Both the position numbers and the translations under genes were made by a program. The notes beneath the pieces were generated by a model. It was not told where the DNA came from, did not search any database, and saw nothing but the letters and a program-made list of their open reading frames with translations. Below are positions 8,568 through 15,550 of a stretch of DNA of 64,000 nucleotides, in pieces; position 1 is the stretch's first letter; each line of letters begins with the position of its first letter. The DNA is from UBA1858 sp045106935. GTDB lineage: Bacteria; Pseudomonadota; Gammaproteobacteria; UBA4575. The stretch is taken from the NCBI GenBank assembly GCA_045106935.1, contig JBGCFN010000017.1, positions 1 to 64,000 of the forward strand, written 5' to 3'.

Positions 8568-8912
8568 ATGAGTGACGAACCAGAATTACTTGATCTAGAC
8601 GCCAGTGGTGGCTGTGCTAGCGACGAGCCATTTGCATTGCGTGTGCTGGGCGATAGTATGGAGCCTGAATTTAAAGATGGCTGTATTATTATTATCGACC
8701 CTGCAGCAGATGTGAAAAGCGGCAAATATGTAATTGCAGAAATAGACGGAGAATATATTTTTCGTCAATTTGTCCAGGAGGGAGAGAAGTTTTTTTTGCA
8801 ACCCATTAATCCTGGGTATGAACCAGTGGCTATTGAAAGTTCAAGTGTCGTGCGTGGTGTGATTACACAAAGAGCGGGCGCAAGAAGAAAATATCATAAA
8901 CATTATGACTAG
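8568..8912 (+). CDS. Small S24/LexA-type peptidase-like protein lacking a DNA-binding domain
   Basis: A 114-residue protein that is only the S24 (LexA/UmuD C-terminal) fold. The serine motif Val-Leu-Gly-Asp-Ser-Met-Glu-Pro puts the nucleophile at Ser30. The general-base lysine of LexA/UmuD, normally in a Val-Lys-Arg-Leu strand, aligns with Arg66 in Ile-Phe-Arg-Gln-Phe, so classical autocleavage may be lost. There is no helix-turn-helix and no obvious Ala-Gly/Cys-Gly cleavage site upstream of Ser30. It sits 6 bp after the Atm1-like gene. Possible roles include a signal-peptidase-like or regulatory domain; function unknown. Confidence 0.75.
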   Translation: MSDEPELLDLDASGGCASDEPFALRVLGDSMEPEFKDGCIIIIDPAADVKSGKYVIAEIDGEYIFRQFVQEGEKFFLQPINPGYEPVAIESSSVVRGVITQRAGARRKYHKHYD

Positions 8913-8945
8913 ACTTTGAGCGCTAATATTTTTATAAAGATAAAG

Positions 8946-9113
8946 CTATTTTTGATAGCGATTAAAAAATTTCACGTAGAAGAAAAATAACAATAGATAC
9001 AGTGCAACCAATGACAATATCTGTCCGGTTGTGAAGCTCTGAATGTTAACCGTAACAACGCTTGCGAGTATGACGGCGACTAATGCGAATCGATTTCTTT
9101 GCCAAGGTTTCAT
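8946..9113 (-). CDS. Small two-helix membrane protein (55 residues)
   Basis: A short ORF read from ATG at 9113 to TAG at 8946. It has a basic start (Met-Lys-Pro-Trp-Gln-Arg-Asn-Arg), a hydrophobic stretch at residues 9-23, a polar turn near 24-30, a second hydrophobic stretch at 32-47, and a basic tail. Two TM helices with positive ends would put both termini in the cytoplasm. It starts 28 bp past the rhodanese gene in the same direction and would be the last gene of the dsrN-dsrR-histidine kinase operon. No strong ribosome-binding site is seen and no family is recognised, so the call is tentative. Confidence 0.45.
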   Translation of the reverse strand: MKPWQRNRFALVAVILASVVTVNIQSFTTGQILSLVALYLLLFFFYVKFFNRYQK

Positions 9114-9141
9114 GGGTAGTGAGATTGAGTCAGTGTCGTCG

Positions 9142-9585
9142 TTAGTTTACATGTGGACGTAAATATTCTTCGGCGTGGTCAGCATCAACTGCTTGCTGTT
9201 GGAGGTCAACTAATGTTTGATCATAGTCATTCCATCCCCGCAAACCTGTCTTTAATGAGCTGGCGTGTTCGAAGCCTAATTGTTTTAAAGTGTATGCCGC
9301 CATGCAGCTTCGTTTTCCTGAGCGACAAATAACAACTACCGCTTTGTTGCGCGCATTGGCTAACTCAGGATTAGTTTCGTCGTAGCCTGCCTCTGAGGCG
9401 GCTTCAAGAATTCCGCGTGGAATGTTAATAGCATTGGCAATATGCATATTGTTGAATTCTTCAGCTTCGCGCACATCAATTAACAATAGTGGTTCATTGT
9501 TATTAAGTTTTTCTTCGAGGTCCCAAGGCATTAACTCATTTATCTGCTCAGCTGCTTCAGCAACGAGCTGGTCGAACGTTTTCAT
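9142..9585 (-). CDS. Rhodanese-like sulfurtransferase
   Basis: A 147-residue single rhodanese domain. The CDC25-like landmarks are present: Leu-Ile-Asp-Val-Arg-Glu at 35-40, the acidic Glu-Glu-Phe motif just after, and the active-site loop Cys87-Arg-Ser-Gly-Lys-Arg-Ser, which would carry a persulfide. No signal peptide, so cytoplasmic. It is 8 bp downstream of the NarL-like regulator and in the same apparent operon as dsrN and dsrR. That context suggests handling of sulfane sulfur during sulfur oxidation; this is inference from neighbours. Confidence 0.88.
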   Translation of the reverse strand: MKTFDQLVAEAAEQINELMPWDLEEKLNNNEPLLLIDVREAEEFNNMHIANAINIPRGILEAASEAGYDETNPELANARNKAVVVICRSGKRSCMAAYTLKQLGFEHASSLKTGLRGWNDYDQTLVDLQQQAVDADHAEEYLRPHVN

Positions 9586-9593
9586 GGTTAAAC

Positions 9594-10259
9594 TTAGAGT
9601 GGCTTTTTATTAGCGCGCAGCCCTTGTTCTACTGCGATCACTGCCGCTTCAACACGCGAGTGAATATTTAATTTACGAAGAATGGCTTTGACATGTAGTT
9701 TAACGGTGCCATCAGAAATACCTAGGTTTCTCGCAATCACTTTGTTGCTTTGACCTTCTGCTAACAAGCTTAAGATTTCTGCTTCTCTAGGGGTTAAATC
9801 ATCAATCGGGCTAGGTTCAGACTCTAAAATCGGCTCGCCTTTGACTACGCGTGCCAAAATTTGAGTTAAGTTGGGAGCGACAACCGTTTCACCTTTAACA
9901 ATTTCGCGTAACGCGGCAACAACATCATCAGGGTCCATATCTTTTAATAGATAACCCTTCGCGCCATTGCGTAACGCTTCGACCAAATCGCGTTCATCAT
10001 TGCTGGTGGTGAGCATTGCAATAGGGGCTTCAAAATTATTTTGCTGCAGTTGTTTTAATACTTCTAAGCCTGACAAGCTAGGCATGCGCATATCCAGCAA
10101 AATAATATCTGGTTTTAATTCTTGTGCTAGACGAATGCCCTCATGTCCATCGCCGAGTGAGCCCACAACATCAATATGATGGCGCTCAAGTAAGCCTTGT
10201 AGGCCGTCTCGAAAGAGAGTGTGATCATCAATAATCAGTACGCGTAAATTAGAGCTCAT
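9594..10259 (-). CDS. NarL/FixJ-family response regulator
   Basis: A 221-residue two-domain regulator. The receiver domain (about 5-120) has the acidic pair Asp11-Asp12, the phosphoacceptor Asp56 in Leu-Leu-Asp-Met-Arg-Met-Pro, and Lys105 in Leu-Leu-Lys-Asp. A LuxR-type helix-turn-helix fills about 150-215 (Leu-Thr-Pro-Arg-Glu-Ala-Glu-Ile-Leu at its start). It overlaps the 3' end of the upstream histidine kinase gene by 11 bp, so the two form a cognate pair with coupled translation. The target promoters are not known; the dsrN-dsrR genes in the same operon are obvious candidates. Confidence 0.92.
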   Translation of the reverse strand: MSSNLRVLIIDDHTLFRDGLQGLLERHHIDVVGSLGDGHEGIRLAQELKPDIILLDMRMPSLSGLEVLKQLQQNNFEAPIAMLTTSNDERDLVEALRNGAKGYLLKDMDPDDVVAALREIVKGETVVAPNLTQILARVVKGEPILESEPSPIDDLTPREAEILSLLAEGQSNKVIARNLGISDGTVKLHVKAILRKLNIHSRVEAAVIAVEQGLRANKKPL

Positions 10260-11781
10260 TATTTATTTGGTCTGTTGAGGTTAGTTGATTATCAGTAAAT
10301 TCTAAAACAATTCGTGTGCCTTCGCCTGGTTCGCTTTCGACGGTGAATTCACCGCCAAATCGCTTTGCTCGATCCCGCATTATGGATAAACCGATATGCT
10401 CGCCAGTATGGTAACTTGTTTGAGGCTTTGAGAAACCAATCCCATCGTCTTCAATCAGCACTTTATAGCTTCCTGAGCCATTGGCACCCATCATAATGCG
10501 GACATTTTCAGCATCACTATGTTTTCTTATGTTGGTGAGTGATTCCTGAATTATACGCAGAATATGGAACTCTGTTTCTGCTGGGAGGGTAGTTTCTTGC
10601 CATTCATTCTGGAAAAACACTTGAATTTCATCATTAACTTGCCGAAATCGGTCAATTGATTGCTCCACAGATGAAATCAGGCTGACTAATACCGTGGGCG
10701 ACCTAAAGTGAGAAATTAGCTCACGAATTTCCGTATGCGCTTCATTAATGGATGCCTCAATCCTCTCCATTTCAGCCCACGTTTGAGCATCATTGCCTTG
10801 ATGTAAAGTCTCGTCCAATACACGCACTTGGAAGCGAATACTTGTAAGTGTTTGGGCAAGTGAATCATGCAGCTCATTTGAGATGTGGTTGCGTTCGCGC
10901 AAAATTGACAACGCCGTTGCTTCTTCATCGAGATGAGATTTTTCAATCGCGGCGCCTAAATGTCTGCCAATACTAGTAAAGAGCTCATCAAAATCTTCAA
11001 AATCATTCAGCGAGTGTTTATGCACATAGAAGTTGTATGCGCCTAATAATTTTTCTTGGTATTGCAGGGGGACAACCAGTATGCAAACTTGTTCGTCATT
11101 AAAATATTTTTTACAAAAAACATCGTCACAATCTAAAAGTTTGATGTTTAATATGCCGAAGCCATCTTCTTGGGTGTTAGTAGAGTGGTTAATTAAGCAA
11201 TGTCGTGCATGTTCAGAAATTATTTCTTCATTACTGTTTATGTGTGTCAGTAATTCAACTTCATTATCGTTATGCACGAGATAGGCGACGGCAGCCTGCG
11301 CGTCAACTAGCTCAGTCATATTGTAAAGAAATTGACTTAATAGTGAATCAACATCGTTTGATAGATTGATGCTGTTAGCGACATCATACAAAATTGAAAG
11401 TGAGCGAGTTTTTTGTGCAATGTGGTTGGTATGTTTTTGTACTTGGGTTTCAGCATTTATTGAAAGCGATTGCAGCATCTCACCAATGAACTGTAAGTCT
11501 TGGTAAATATCAACGTAGTCTCCAATCGGAGTGTGTGTAAATTTTGCGTCCAAGTCGCCTGCGCGAATTTTTTGTGTCCAATCTTTAATGCGTTGTGCAG
11601 GGATAATGTAGTTGGCCCATAAAGTCCAGAACGCAAAAATAATCATTGCTAGGCCTAAGCATAAAATTAAGCTAGACCAGTTAGCTATAAATAGACTTGC
11701 TGCAGATAAGCTGACACCCAACACCAAACAGGCTGTTGGGAGGTTGAAATTGCTAACTAGCTTGTCGATGAATGATGGCAC
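10249..11781 (-). CDS. NarX-like sensor histidine kinase (HAMP-GAF-HisKA_3-HATPase)
   Basis: A 510-residue kinase with two close N-terminal membrane helices (about 15-34 and 37-57) and almost no periplasmic loop, then a HAMP-like linker (about 60-110), a GAF domain (about 125-280), a HisKA_3 domain with His305 in Glu-Leu-His-Asp-Ser-Leu-Ala-Gln, and an ATPase domain ending in an Asp-Asp-Gly-Ile-Gly-Phe G1 box (445-450). Since the PilJ/nitrate sensor domain of NarX is missing, sensing is probably in the cytoplasmic GAF domain, which holds four cysteines (195, 218, 223, 233). The start is GTG. It follows dsrR by 23 bp and overlaps the response regulator gene. Confidence 0.9.
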   Translation of the reverse strand: MPSFIDKLVSNFNLPTACLVLGVSLSAASLFIANWSSLILCLGLAMIIFAFWTLWANYIIPAQRIKDWTQKIRAGDLDAKFTHTPIGDYVDIYQDLQFIGEMLQSLSINAETQVQKHTNHIAQKTRSLSILYDVANSINLSNDVDSLLSQFLYNMTELVDAQAAVAYLVHNDNEVELLTHINSNEEIISEHARHCLINHSTNTQEDGFGILNIKLLDCDDVFCKKYFNDEQVCILVVPLQYQEKLLGAYNFYVHKHSLNDFEDFDELFTSIGRHLGAAIEKSHLDEEATALSILRERNHISNELHDSLAQTLTSIRFQVRVLDETLHQGNDAQTWAEMERIEASINEAHTEIRELISHFRSPTVLVSLISSVEQSIDRFRQVNDEIQVFFQNEWQETTLPAETEFHILRIIQESLTNIRKHSDAENVRIMMGANGSGSYKVLIEDDGIGFSKPQTSYHTGEHIGLSIMRDRAKRFGGEFTVESEPGEGTRIVLEFTDNQLTSTDQINNEL

Positions 11782-11804
11782 TGAATTTGAATCACTACGA
11801 TTGA

Positions 11805-12140
11805 TTATTCTTCAGAGGTGGTGCTTGGGGAATAGTTGGGGTCGTTGGGATTTAGAAATACAAAGTGGAATTGTTTTGGCTCCAGTTCAGCGTAATCAAC
11901 CACTGTCCCTTTTAATAATTCATAGCTGGTTTTAGCAATCACGATATCTACACCATTGGAGTGGTAACTAATGTCTTCGCCTTTTGCATTGCCCACATCA
12001 TCAAAACCCATACCATAGTGGAATGATCCATTGGGCTGTACAGTCACAGCTATACGTAAAGGTAGATTGTCTGTTTGTGATTCGACTGCTGATTTTTTAA
12101 TTTGCTGAGCAGCTAATTCTGTAATTGATACTTTATCCAT
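11805..12140 (-). CDS. dsrR: DsrR-like IscA-fold protein without cysteines
   Basis: A 111-residue HesB/IscA-type domain, beginning Val-Ser-Ile-Thr-Glu-Leu-Ala-Ala-Gln-Gln-Ile as A-type carriers do. It has not one cysteine, so the three Fe-S ligands of IscA/ErpA are absent. The loop Tyr-Gly-Met-Gly-Phe-Asp-Asp and the end Phe-Leu-Asn-Pro-Asn-Asp-Pro-Asn-Tyr match my recollection of DsrR, the IscA homologue of the purple sulfur bacterium Allochromatium vinosum, reported to lack Fe-S binding and to affect dsr gene expression. It lies 53 bp after the CobB/DsrN gene, matching the known dsrN-dsrR order. A generic IscA-like protein is the alternative. Confidence 0.75.
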   Translation of the reverse strand: MDKVSITELAAQQIKKSAVESQTDNLPLRIAVTVQPNGSFHYGMGFDDVGNAKGEDISYHSNGVDIVIAKTSYELLKGTVVDYAELEPKQFHFVFLNPNDPNYSPSTTSEE

Positions 12141-12193
12141 AGTGTGTCACTTCCAAATATATTATCGAGGGCATTATACCTTGAATTGTGTGT

Positions 12194-13561
12194 TTAAGCC
12201 TGCTTAGATCTGCAAGATTCAACAAAGCTCAAGAATTGTAGAATCCAAGGATTGTGTGTGCTGTGGCGCTGGTGAGCGTAGCATGCAAGTGTATTGTGTA
12301 TGCATAGACCATCCTTTTTGTTCTGAATACCGCTGCCGCGTAAGACATCAAATGCCATCGTACTGTTTGATGTTAAACCTGATAAATGAGAATAATGAAA
12401 TTCATGTGCATTGATAGGTGATGATGGATTGTTTGGCCAAAACGCATGCTGATTTTCTTTGAATTGTATATAACCACGTCCTTGAGGCGTTGGGTTCATT
12501 ACACAATCGGCGTCAATCACACCAACCATTTCTGCATTAGCACCTTGGTAATGAATGTTGTTGCATAAATACATTAGTCCGCCGCATTCTGAATATGAAG
12601 GTAAGCCTTGTGAGAGGGCGTTTTTAATTTGTGTGCGCAATGATTGGTTGCTCTCTAATGCCTGCATGCATTTTTCAGGGAAGCCACCGCCAATAAAGAG
12701 AGCGTCTACGTCTGGCAAGTCTTTGTCGTTTAGCGTATCGAATGGAACTAGCGTTGCGCCCAACTGCTGAAAAGTTTCTAAATCATCAGGATAATAAAAA
12801 CCAAAGGCACGATCTTTTGCATAGCCAATGCGTAAGTTAAATGATGGGCTGACTTTGTTTGATGCGATATGCACCGGCGGGATGGGAGTTGATAATTCAA
12901 GCAGTGCATCAAGATCAACTTGGTTGCCAATAATATTTGCTAGGGTCTGTGTTTTTTCAATGGCTTGTTGGTCTTCATTGCTGGGGATTAAGCCGAGGTA
13001 TCTTTCTTCAAGCGTAAGGGCATCATCGCGTCGTATTGCACCAAGCACTTTTAAGTCAGTGTAATGTTCAACCACTTGACGTAATTTTTTTTCATGTCGA
13101 TCACCGCCAACAAAGTTCAAGATTACACCTTGAATATTTACTTCTGGGTCAAACTGTTGATAGCCTAGTAACAGCGGTGCAATACCCCGTATTGTGCCGC
13201 GACAATCTAATACAAGCACGACTGGGGATTTGAGTAACTTGGCTAAGGCAGCATTACTGTTGCTACCGTCTAACGCTAAACCATCATATAGGCCTTTATT
13301 AGCTTCAATAATGGAAATGTCTGCGTCGATGCTTTTGCGATAAAATAACTCAAGTATTTCTTGATTGGATTGTGTCCAAAAATCTAAGTTATAACAGCTA
13401 CGCTGGGATGCGGTGGCTAGCCACATAGGGTCAATATAATCTGGACCTTTCTTGAAGGGCTGAACAATTTTATTCTTCGCGCTCAGTGCGGCACATATGC
13501 CTGTGCTAACGATGGTTTTTCCAGAAGATTTATGTGCTGCAGAGAAAAGTATCTGGCCCAT
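12194..13561 (-). CDS. dsrN: DsrN-type siroheme amidase (CobB/CbiA family)
   Basis: A 455-residue CobB/CbiA-family protein with two parts: an ATP-dependent amidoligase domain with the P-loop Ala-His-Lys-Ser-Ser-Gly-Lys-Thr (9-16), and a class I glutaminase-like domain whose nucleophile is Cys326 in Ser-Glu-Cys-Gly-Gly-Leu-Met. Automatic annotation would call it cobyrinate a,c-diamide synthase. I favour DsrN, which amidates siroheme for dissimilatory sulfite reductase. The next gene is dsrR-like, there is no other corrin-ring gene nearby, and the window has corrinoid salvage genes instead. Start ATG at 13561, divergent from rimO with an 86-bp spacer. Cobyrinate amidation cannot be excluded by sequence alone. 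Confidence 0.75.
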   Translation of the reverse strand: MGQILFSAAHKSSGKTIVSTGICAALSAKNKIVQPFKKGPDYIDPMWLATASQRSCYNLDFWTQSNQEILELFYRKSIDADISIIEANKGLYDGLALDGSNSNAALAKLLKSPVVLVLDCRGTIRGIAPLLLGYQQFDPEVNIQGVILNFVGGDRHEKKLRQVVEHYTDLKVLGAIRRDDALTLEERYLGLIPSNEDQQAIEKTQTLANIIGNQVDLDALLELSTPIPPVHIASNKVSPSFNLRIGYAKDRAFGFYYPDDLETFQQLGATLVPFDTLNDKDLPDVDALFIGGGFPEKCMQALESNQSLRTQIKNALSQGLPSYSECGGLMYLCNNIHYQGANAEMVGVIDADCVMNPTPQGRGYIQFKENQHAFWPNNPSSPINAHEFHYSHLSGLTSNSTMAFDVLRGSGIQNKKDGLCIHNTLACYAHQRHSTHNPWILQFLSFVESCRSKQA

Positions 13562-13647
13562 GGTGTTGTATGCTTTAATGAAGTTCAGCGTGAAGCGTAC
13601 TATATATACAAATAAATAATCACTACCCGTATTCGATACTAAAACTT

Positions 13648-14979
13648 ATGTCTAATGAAAATAACAATAGTCCCTCTGTTGGGATGATCAGCTTGGGCTG
13701 CCCAAAAGCGTTGGTGGACTCCGAGCGCATTATTACTCAGCTGCGCAGTGAAGGTTACCAAATCTCAAATGAATACGAGGGAGCCGATGCGGTCATTGTG
13801 AACACCTGTGGATTTATTGATTCTGCCAAACAAGAATCCTTAGAAGCCATTAGCGAAGCCTTGACAGAAAATGGGAAAGTAATCGTCACGGGTTGTATGG
13901 GTGTGAATGCAGAAGACCTAGAAGTCATCCCCAAAGAAGTGTTGAGTATTTCTGGCCCCCAAGATGTAGATTCCGTCATGAAAGCGGTGCGTCAGTCTGT
14001 CCCGATTGCACATGACCCATTCATAGAATTGCTGCCACCACAGGGAATTAAATTAACACCTAAGCATTATGCCTATCTCAAAATTTCTGAAGGGTGTAAT
14101 CATAAATGTACCTTCTGCATTATTCCTTCTATGCGTGGAAAACTACGCAGTCGACAACTGCATGATGTGATGGAAGAAGCAGAGAAGTTAGCGCAGGCAG
14201 GCGTTAAAGAGTTATTGATTATTTCACAAGACACTAGTGCCTATGGCTTAGATATCAAACATGAATCACAACTTTGGCGTGGCAAAGTGTATAGCAACTC
14301 AATGCTGGATTTATGTAAAGCAATGGGAGAATTAGGCATCTGGGTGCGTTTACATTATGTTTACCCTTATCCACATGTTGAAGACGTAATTCCTCTCATG
14401 GCTGATGGGAAAATTCTGCCCTATATTGATGCGCCGTTTCAACATGCAAGTTATGACGTGTTGAAACGTATGCGACGACCTGCTTCCAGTGATCGTACAC
14501 TAGAACAAATACAACGCTGGCGAGAGTTGTGTCCGCAAATAGCGATACGTAGTACTTTTATTGTTGGCTTCCCCGGTGAAACGGATAACGATTTTGAACA
14601 GCTATTAACTTTTTTAAAGCAAGCTGAACTTGATCGTGTGGGCTGTTTCCAATATTCACCTGTTGAAGGTGCAAAGTCTAATGAGTTAGATGGTCAGGTA
14701 GAAGACCAAGTTAAACAAGAACGTTGGCATCGTTTAATGCAATTGCAGCAAGAAATTAGCGAGAACAAATTAGAAGAAAAAATTGGTCAAACGCTTGATG
14801 TGTTAATTGATGAGGTGACTGAAGAAGAAGCCATTGGTAGAAGTTATGCCGATGCGCCTGAAATTGATGGTGCCGTGCATGTTTTTTCAAATAGAGAATT
14901 AAACGTGGGTGATATTGTGCAAGTTTCCATAGAAGAAGCCACTGAATATGACTTGATCGGTTCTGAGGCTAAAACATAA
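13648..14979 (+). CDS. rimO: Ribosomal protein uS12 methylthiotransferase
   Basis: A 443-residue radical-SAM methylthiotransferase that modifies an aspartate of ribosomal protein S12. An N-terminal MTTase domain carries Cys18, Cys54 and Cys83 for the auxiliary cluster. The radical-SAM core has Cys150-x3-Cys154-x2-Cys157 within Cys-Asn-His-Lys-Cys-Thr-Phe-Cys, and a C-terminal TRAM domain ends in Glu-Tyr-Asp-Leu-Ile-Gly. The Leu-Gly-Cys-Pro-Lys start and the TRAM ending separate RimO from the tRNA enzyme MiaB. It has its own promoter region opposite dsrN. Confidence 0.95.
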   Translation: MSNENNNSPSVGMISLGCPKALVDSERIITQLRSEGYQISNEYEGADAVIVNTCGFIDSAKQESLEAISEALTENGKVIVTGCMGVNAEDLEVIPKEVLSISGPQDVDSVMKAVRQSVPIAHDPFIELLPPQGIKLTPKHYAYLKISEGCNHKCTFCIIPSMRGKLRSRQLHDVMEEAEKLAQAGVKELLIISQDTSAYGLDIKHESQLWRGKVYSNSMLDLCKAMGELGIWVRLHYVYPYPHVEDVIPLMADGKILPYIDAPFQHASYDVLKRMRRPASSDRTLEQIQRWRELCPQIAIRSTFIVGFPGETDNDFEQLLTFLKQAELDRVGCFQYSPVEGAKSNELDGQVEDQVKQERWHRLMQLQQEISENKLEEKIGQTLDVLIDEVTEEEAIGRSYADAPEIDGAVHVFSNRELNVGDIVQVSIEEATEYDLIGSEAKT

Positions 14980-15072
14980 GGTTCAAAGTCGGCTATTCAG
15001 CCTTAAAGCGAAATTTTTTGGTCAATTGTCTGGATGAGTTGCATTGACGAGCTGAATCTCCAGATACTATAC

Positions 15073-15090
15073 TGTATATACATTGTATAT
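15073..15090. promoter_or_regulatory. Direct repeat TGTATAT x2 upstream of the small RHH gene (possible operator)
   Basis: Two copies of TGTATAT begin 11 bp apart, about one helical turn, and end 26 bp before the start of the ribbon-helix-helix gene. RHH dimers commonly bind tandem half-sites with this spacing, so autoregulation is plausible. The first copy resembles half of a LexA box but the second half does not fit. Confidence 0.35.
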
Positions 15091-15116
15091 CTTTCGGTCT
15101 GGATGACCTAAAAGTA

Positions 15117-15290
15117 ATGAGCGATAAAACTAAGAATAAAAACAAAAATAAAAATAAAGATAGTCAGCTGGTTATTCGCATCAATAAAAAAGAGCGTGAC
15201 GAATTTGTGTCGCTTTGTGATGATCTTGATACCAGTGCTGCACGAGAAATTCGACGCTTTATTCGCGACTTCATTAATCAGCATGATTAG
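15117..15290 (+). CDS. Small ribbon-helix-helix (CopG/Arc-like) protein
   Basis: A 57-residue ORF from ATG at 15117 to TAG at 15290. It opens with a Lys-Asn repeat tail (residues 4-15), then a beta strand Gln-Leu-Val-Ile-Arg-Ile-Asn and two helices, which is the length and pattern of a ribbon-helix-helix DNA-binding domain. The strand residues (Gln17, Val19, Arg21) would contact DNA in the dimer. No toxin partner is adjacent: rimO is upstream and isocitrate dehydrogenase downstream, so it is probably a stand-alone regulator. Family assignment is by pattern only. Confidence 0.65.
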   Translation: MSDKTKNKNKNKNKDSQLVIRINKKERDEFVSLCDDLDTSAAREIRRFIRDFINQHD

Positions 15291-15457
15291 TAGTCACTAT
15301 AGATTTTCCTTCCTGCGTTTAAGCAGTGGCCTGCCGTTATAATTTAAACTAATGATTAGTGTGTAAATGCTAACAAAGAGCTTATTGTCATAATACTTTA
15401 GTTAGATCGAATTATTATTACGTTTAATCCTGATTGCACGCCTAAAGCGGTTTTCAT

Positions 15458-15497
15458 ACTGCTTGAATAAAGAGATAATAGTCTTTATTCAAGCAGT
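15458..15497 (+). repeat. Perfect 16-bp inverted repeat in the isocitrate dehydrogenase leader
   Basis: ACTGCTTGAATAAAGA (15458-15473) and its exact reverse complement (15482-15497) flank an 8-base loop, 54 bp before the idh start. Neither strand has a downstream T-run. A perfect stem of this length within a leader suggests an RNA structure or a remnant of a small inverted-repeat element. Confidence 0.7.
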
Positions 15498-15502
15498 CTT
15501 GA

Positions 15503-15520
15503 GTTGAACACTAATTCAAC
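15503..15520 (+). repeat. Second, smaller hairpin in the isocitrate dehydrogenase leader
   Basis: GTTGAA and TTCAAC flank a 6-base loop, five bases after the 16-bp inverted repeat and 31 bp before the ATG. Together the two stems would give the idh mRNA a strongly folded 5' leader. Confidence 0.45.
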
Positions 15521-15550
15521 AGTTAATAGCTAACTACAAGGAACGATAAT

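Noticed and set aside
15071..15086. Possible LexA box upstream of the small RHH gene
   Set aside because: CTGTATATA fits the left half, but the right half lacks ACAG. The TGTATAT direct repeat explains the pattern better.
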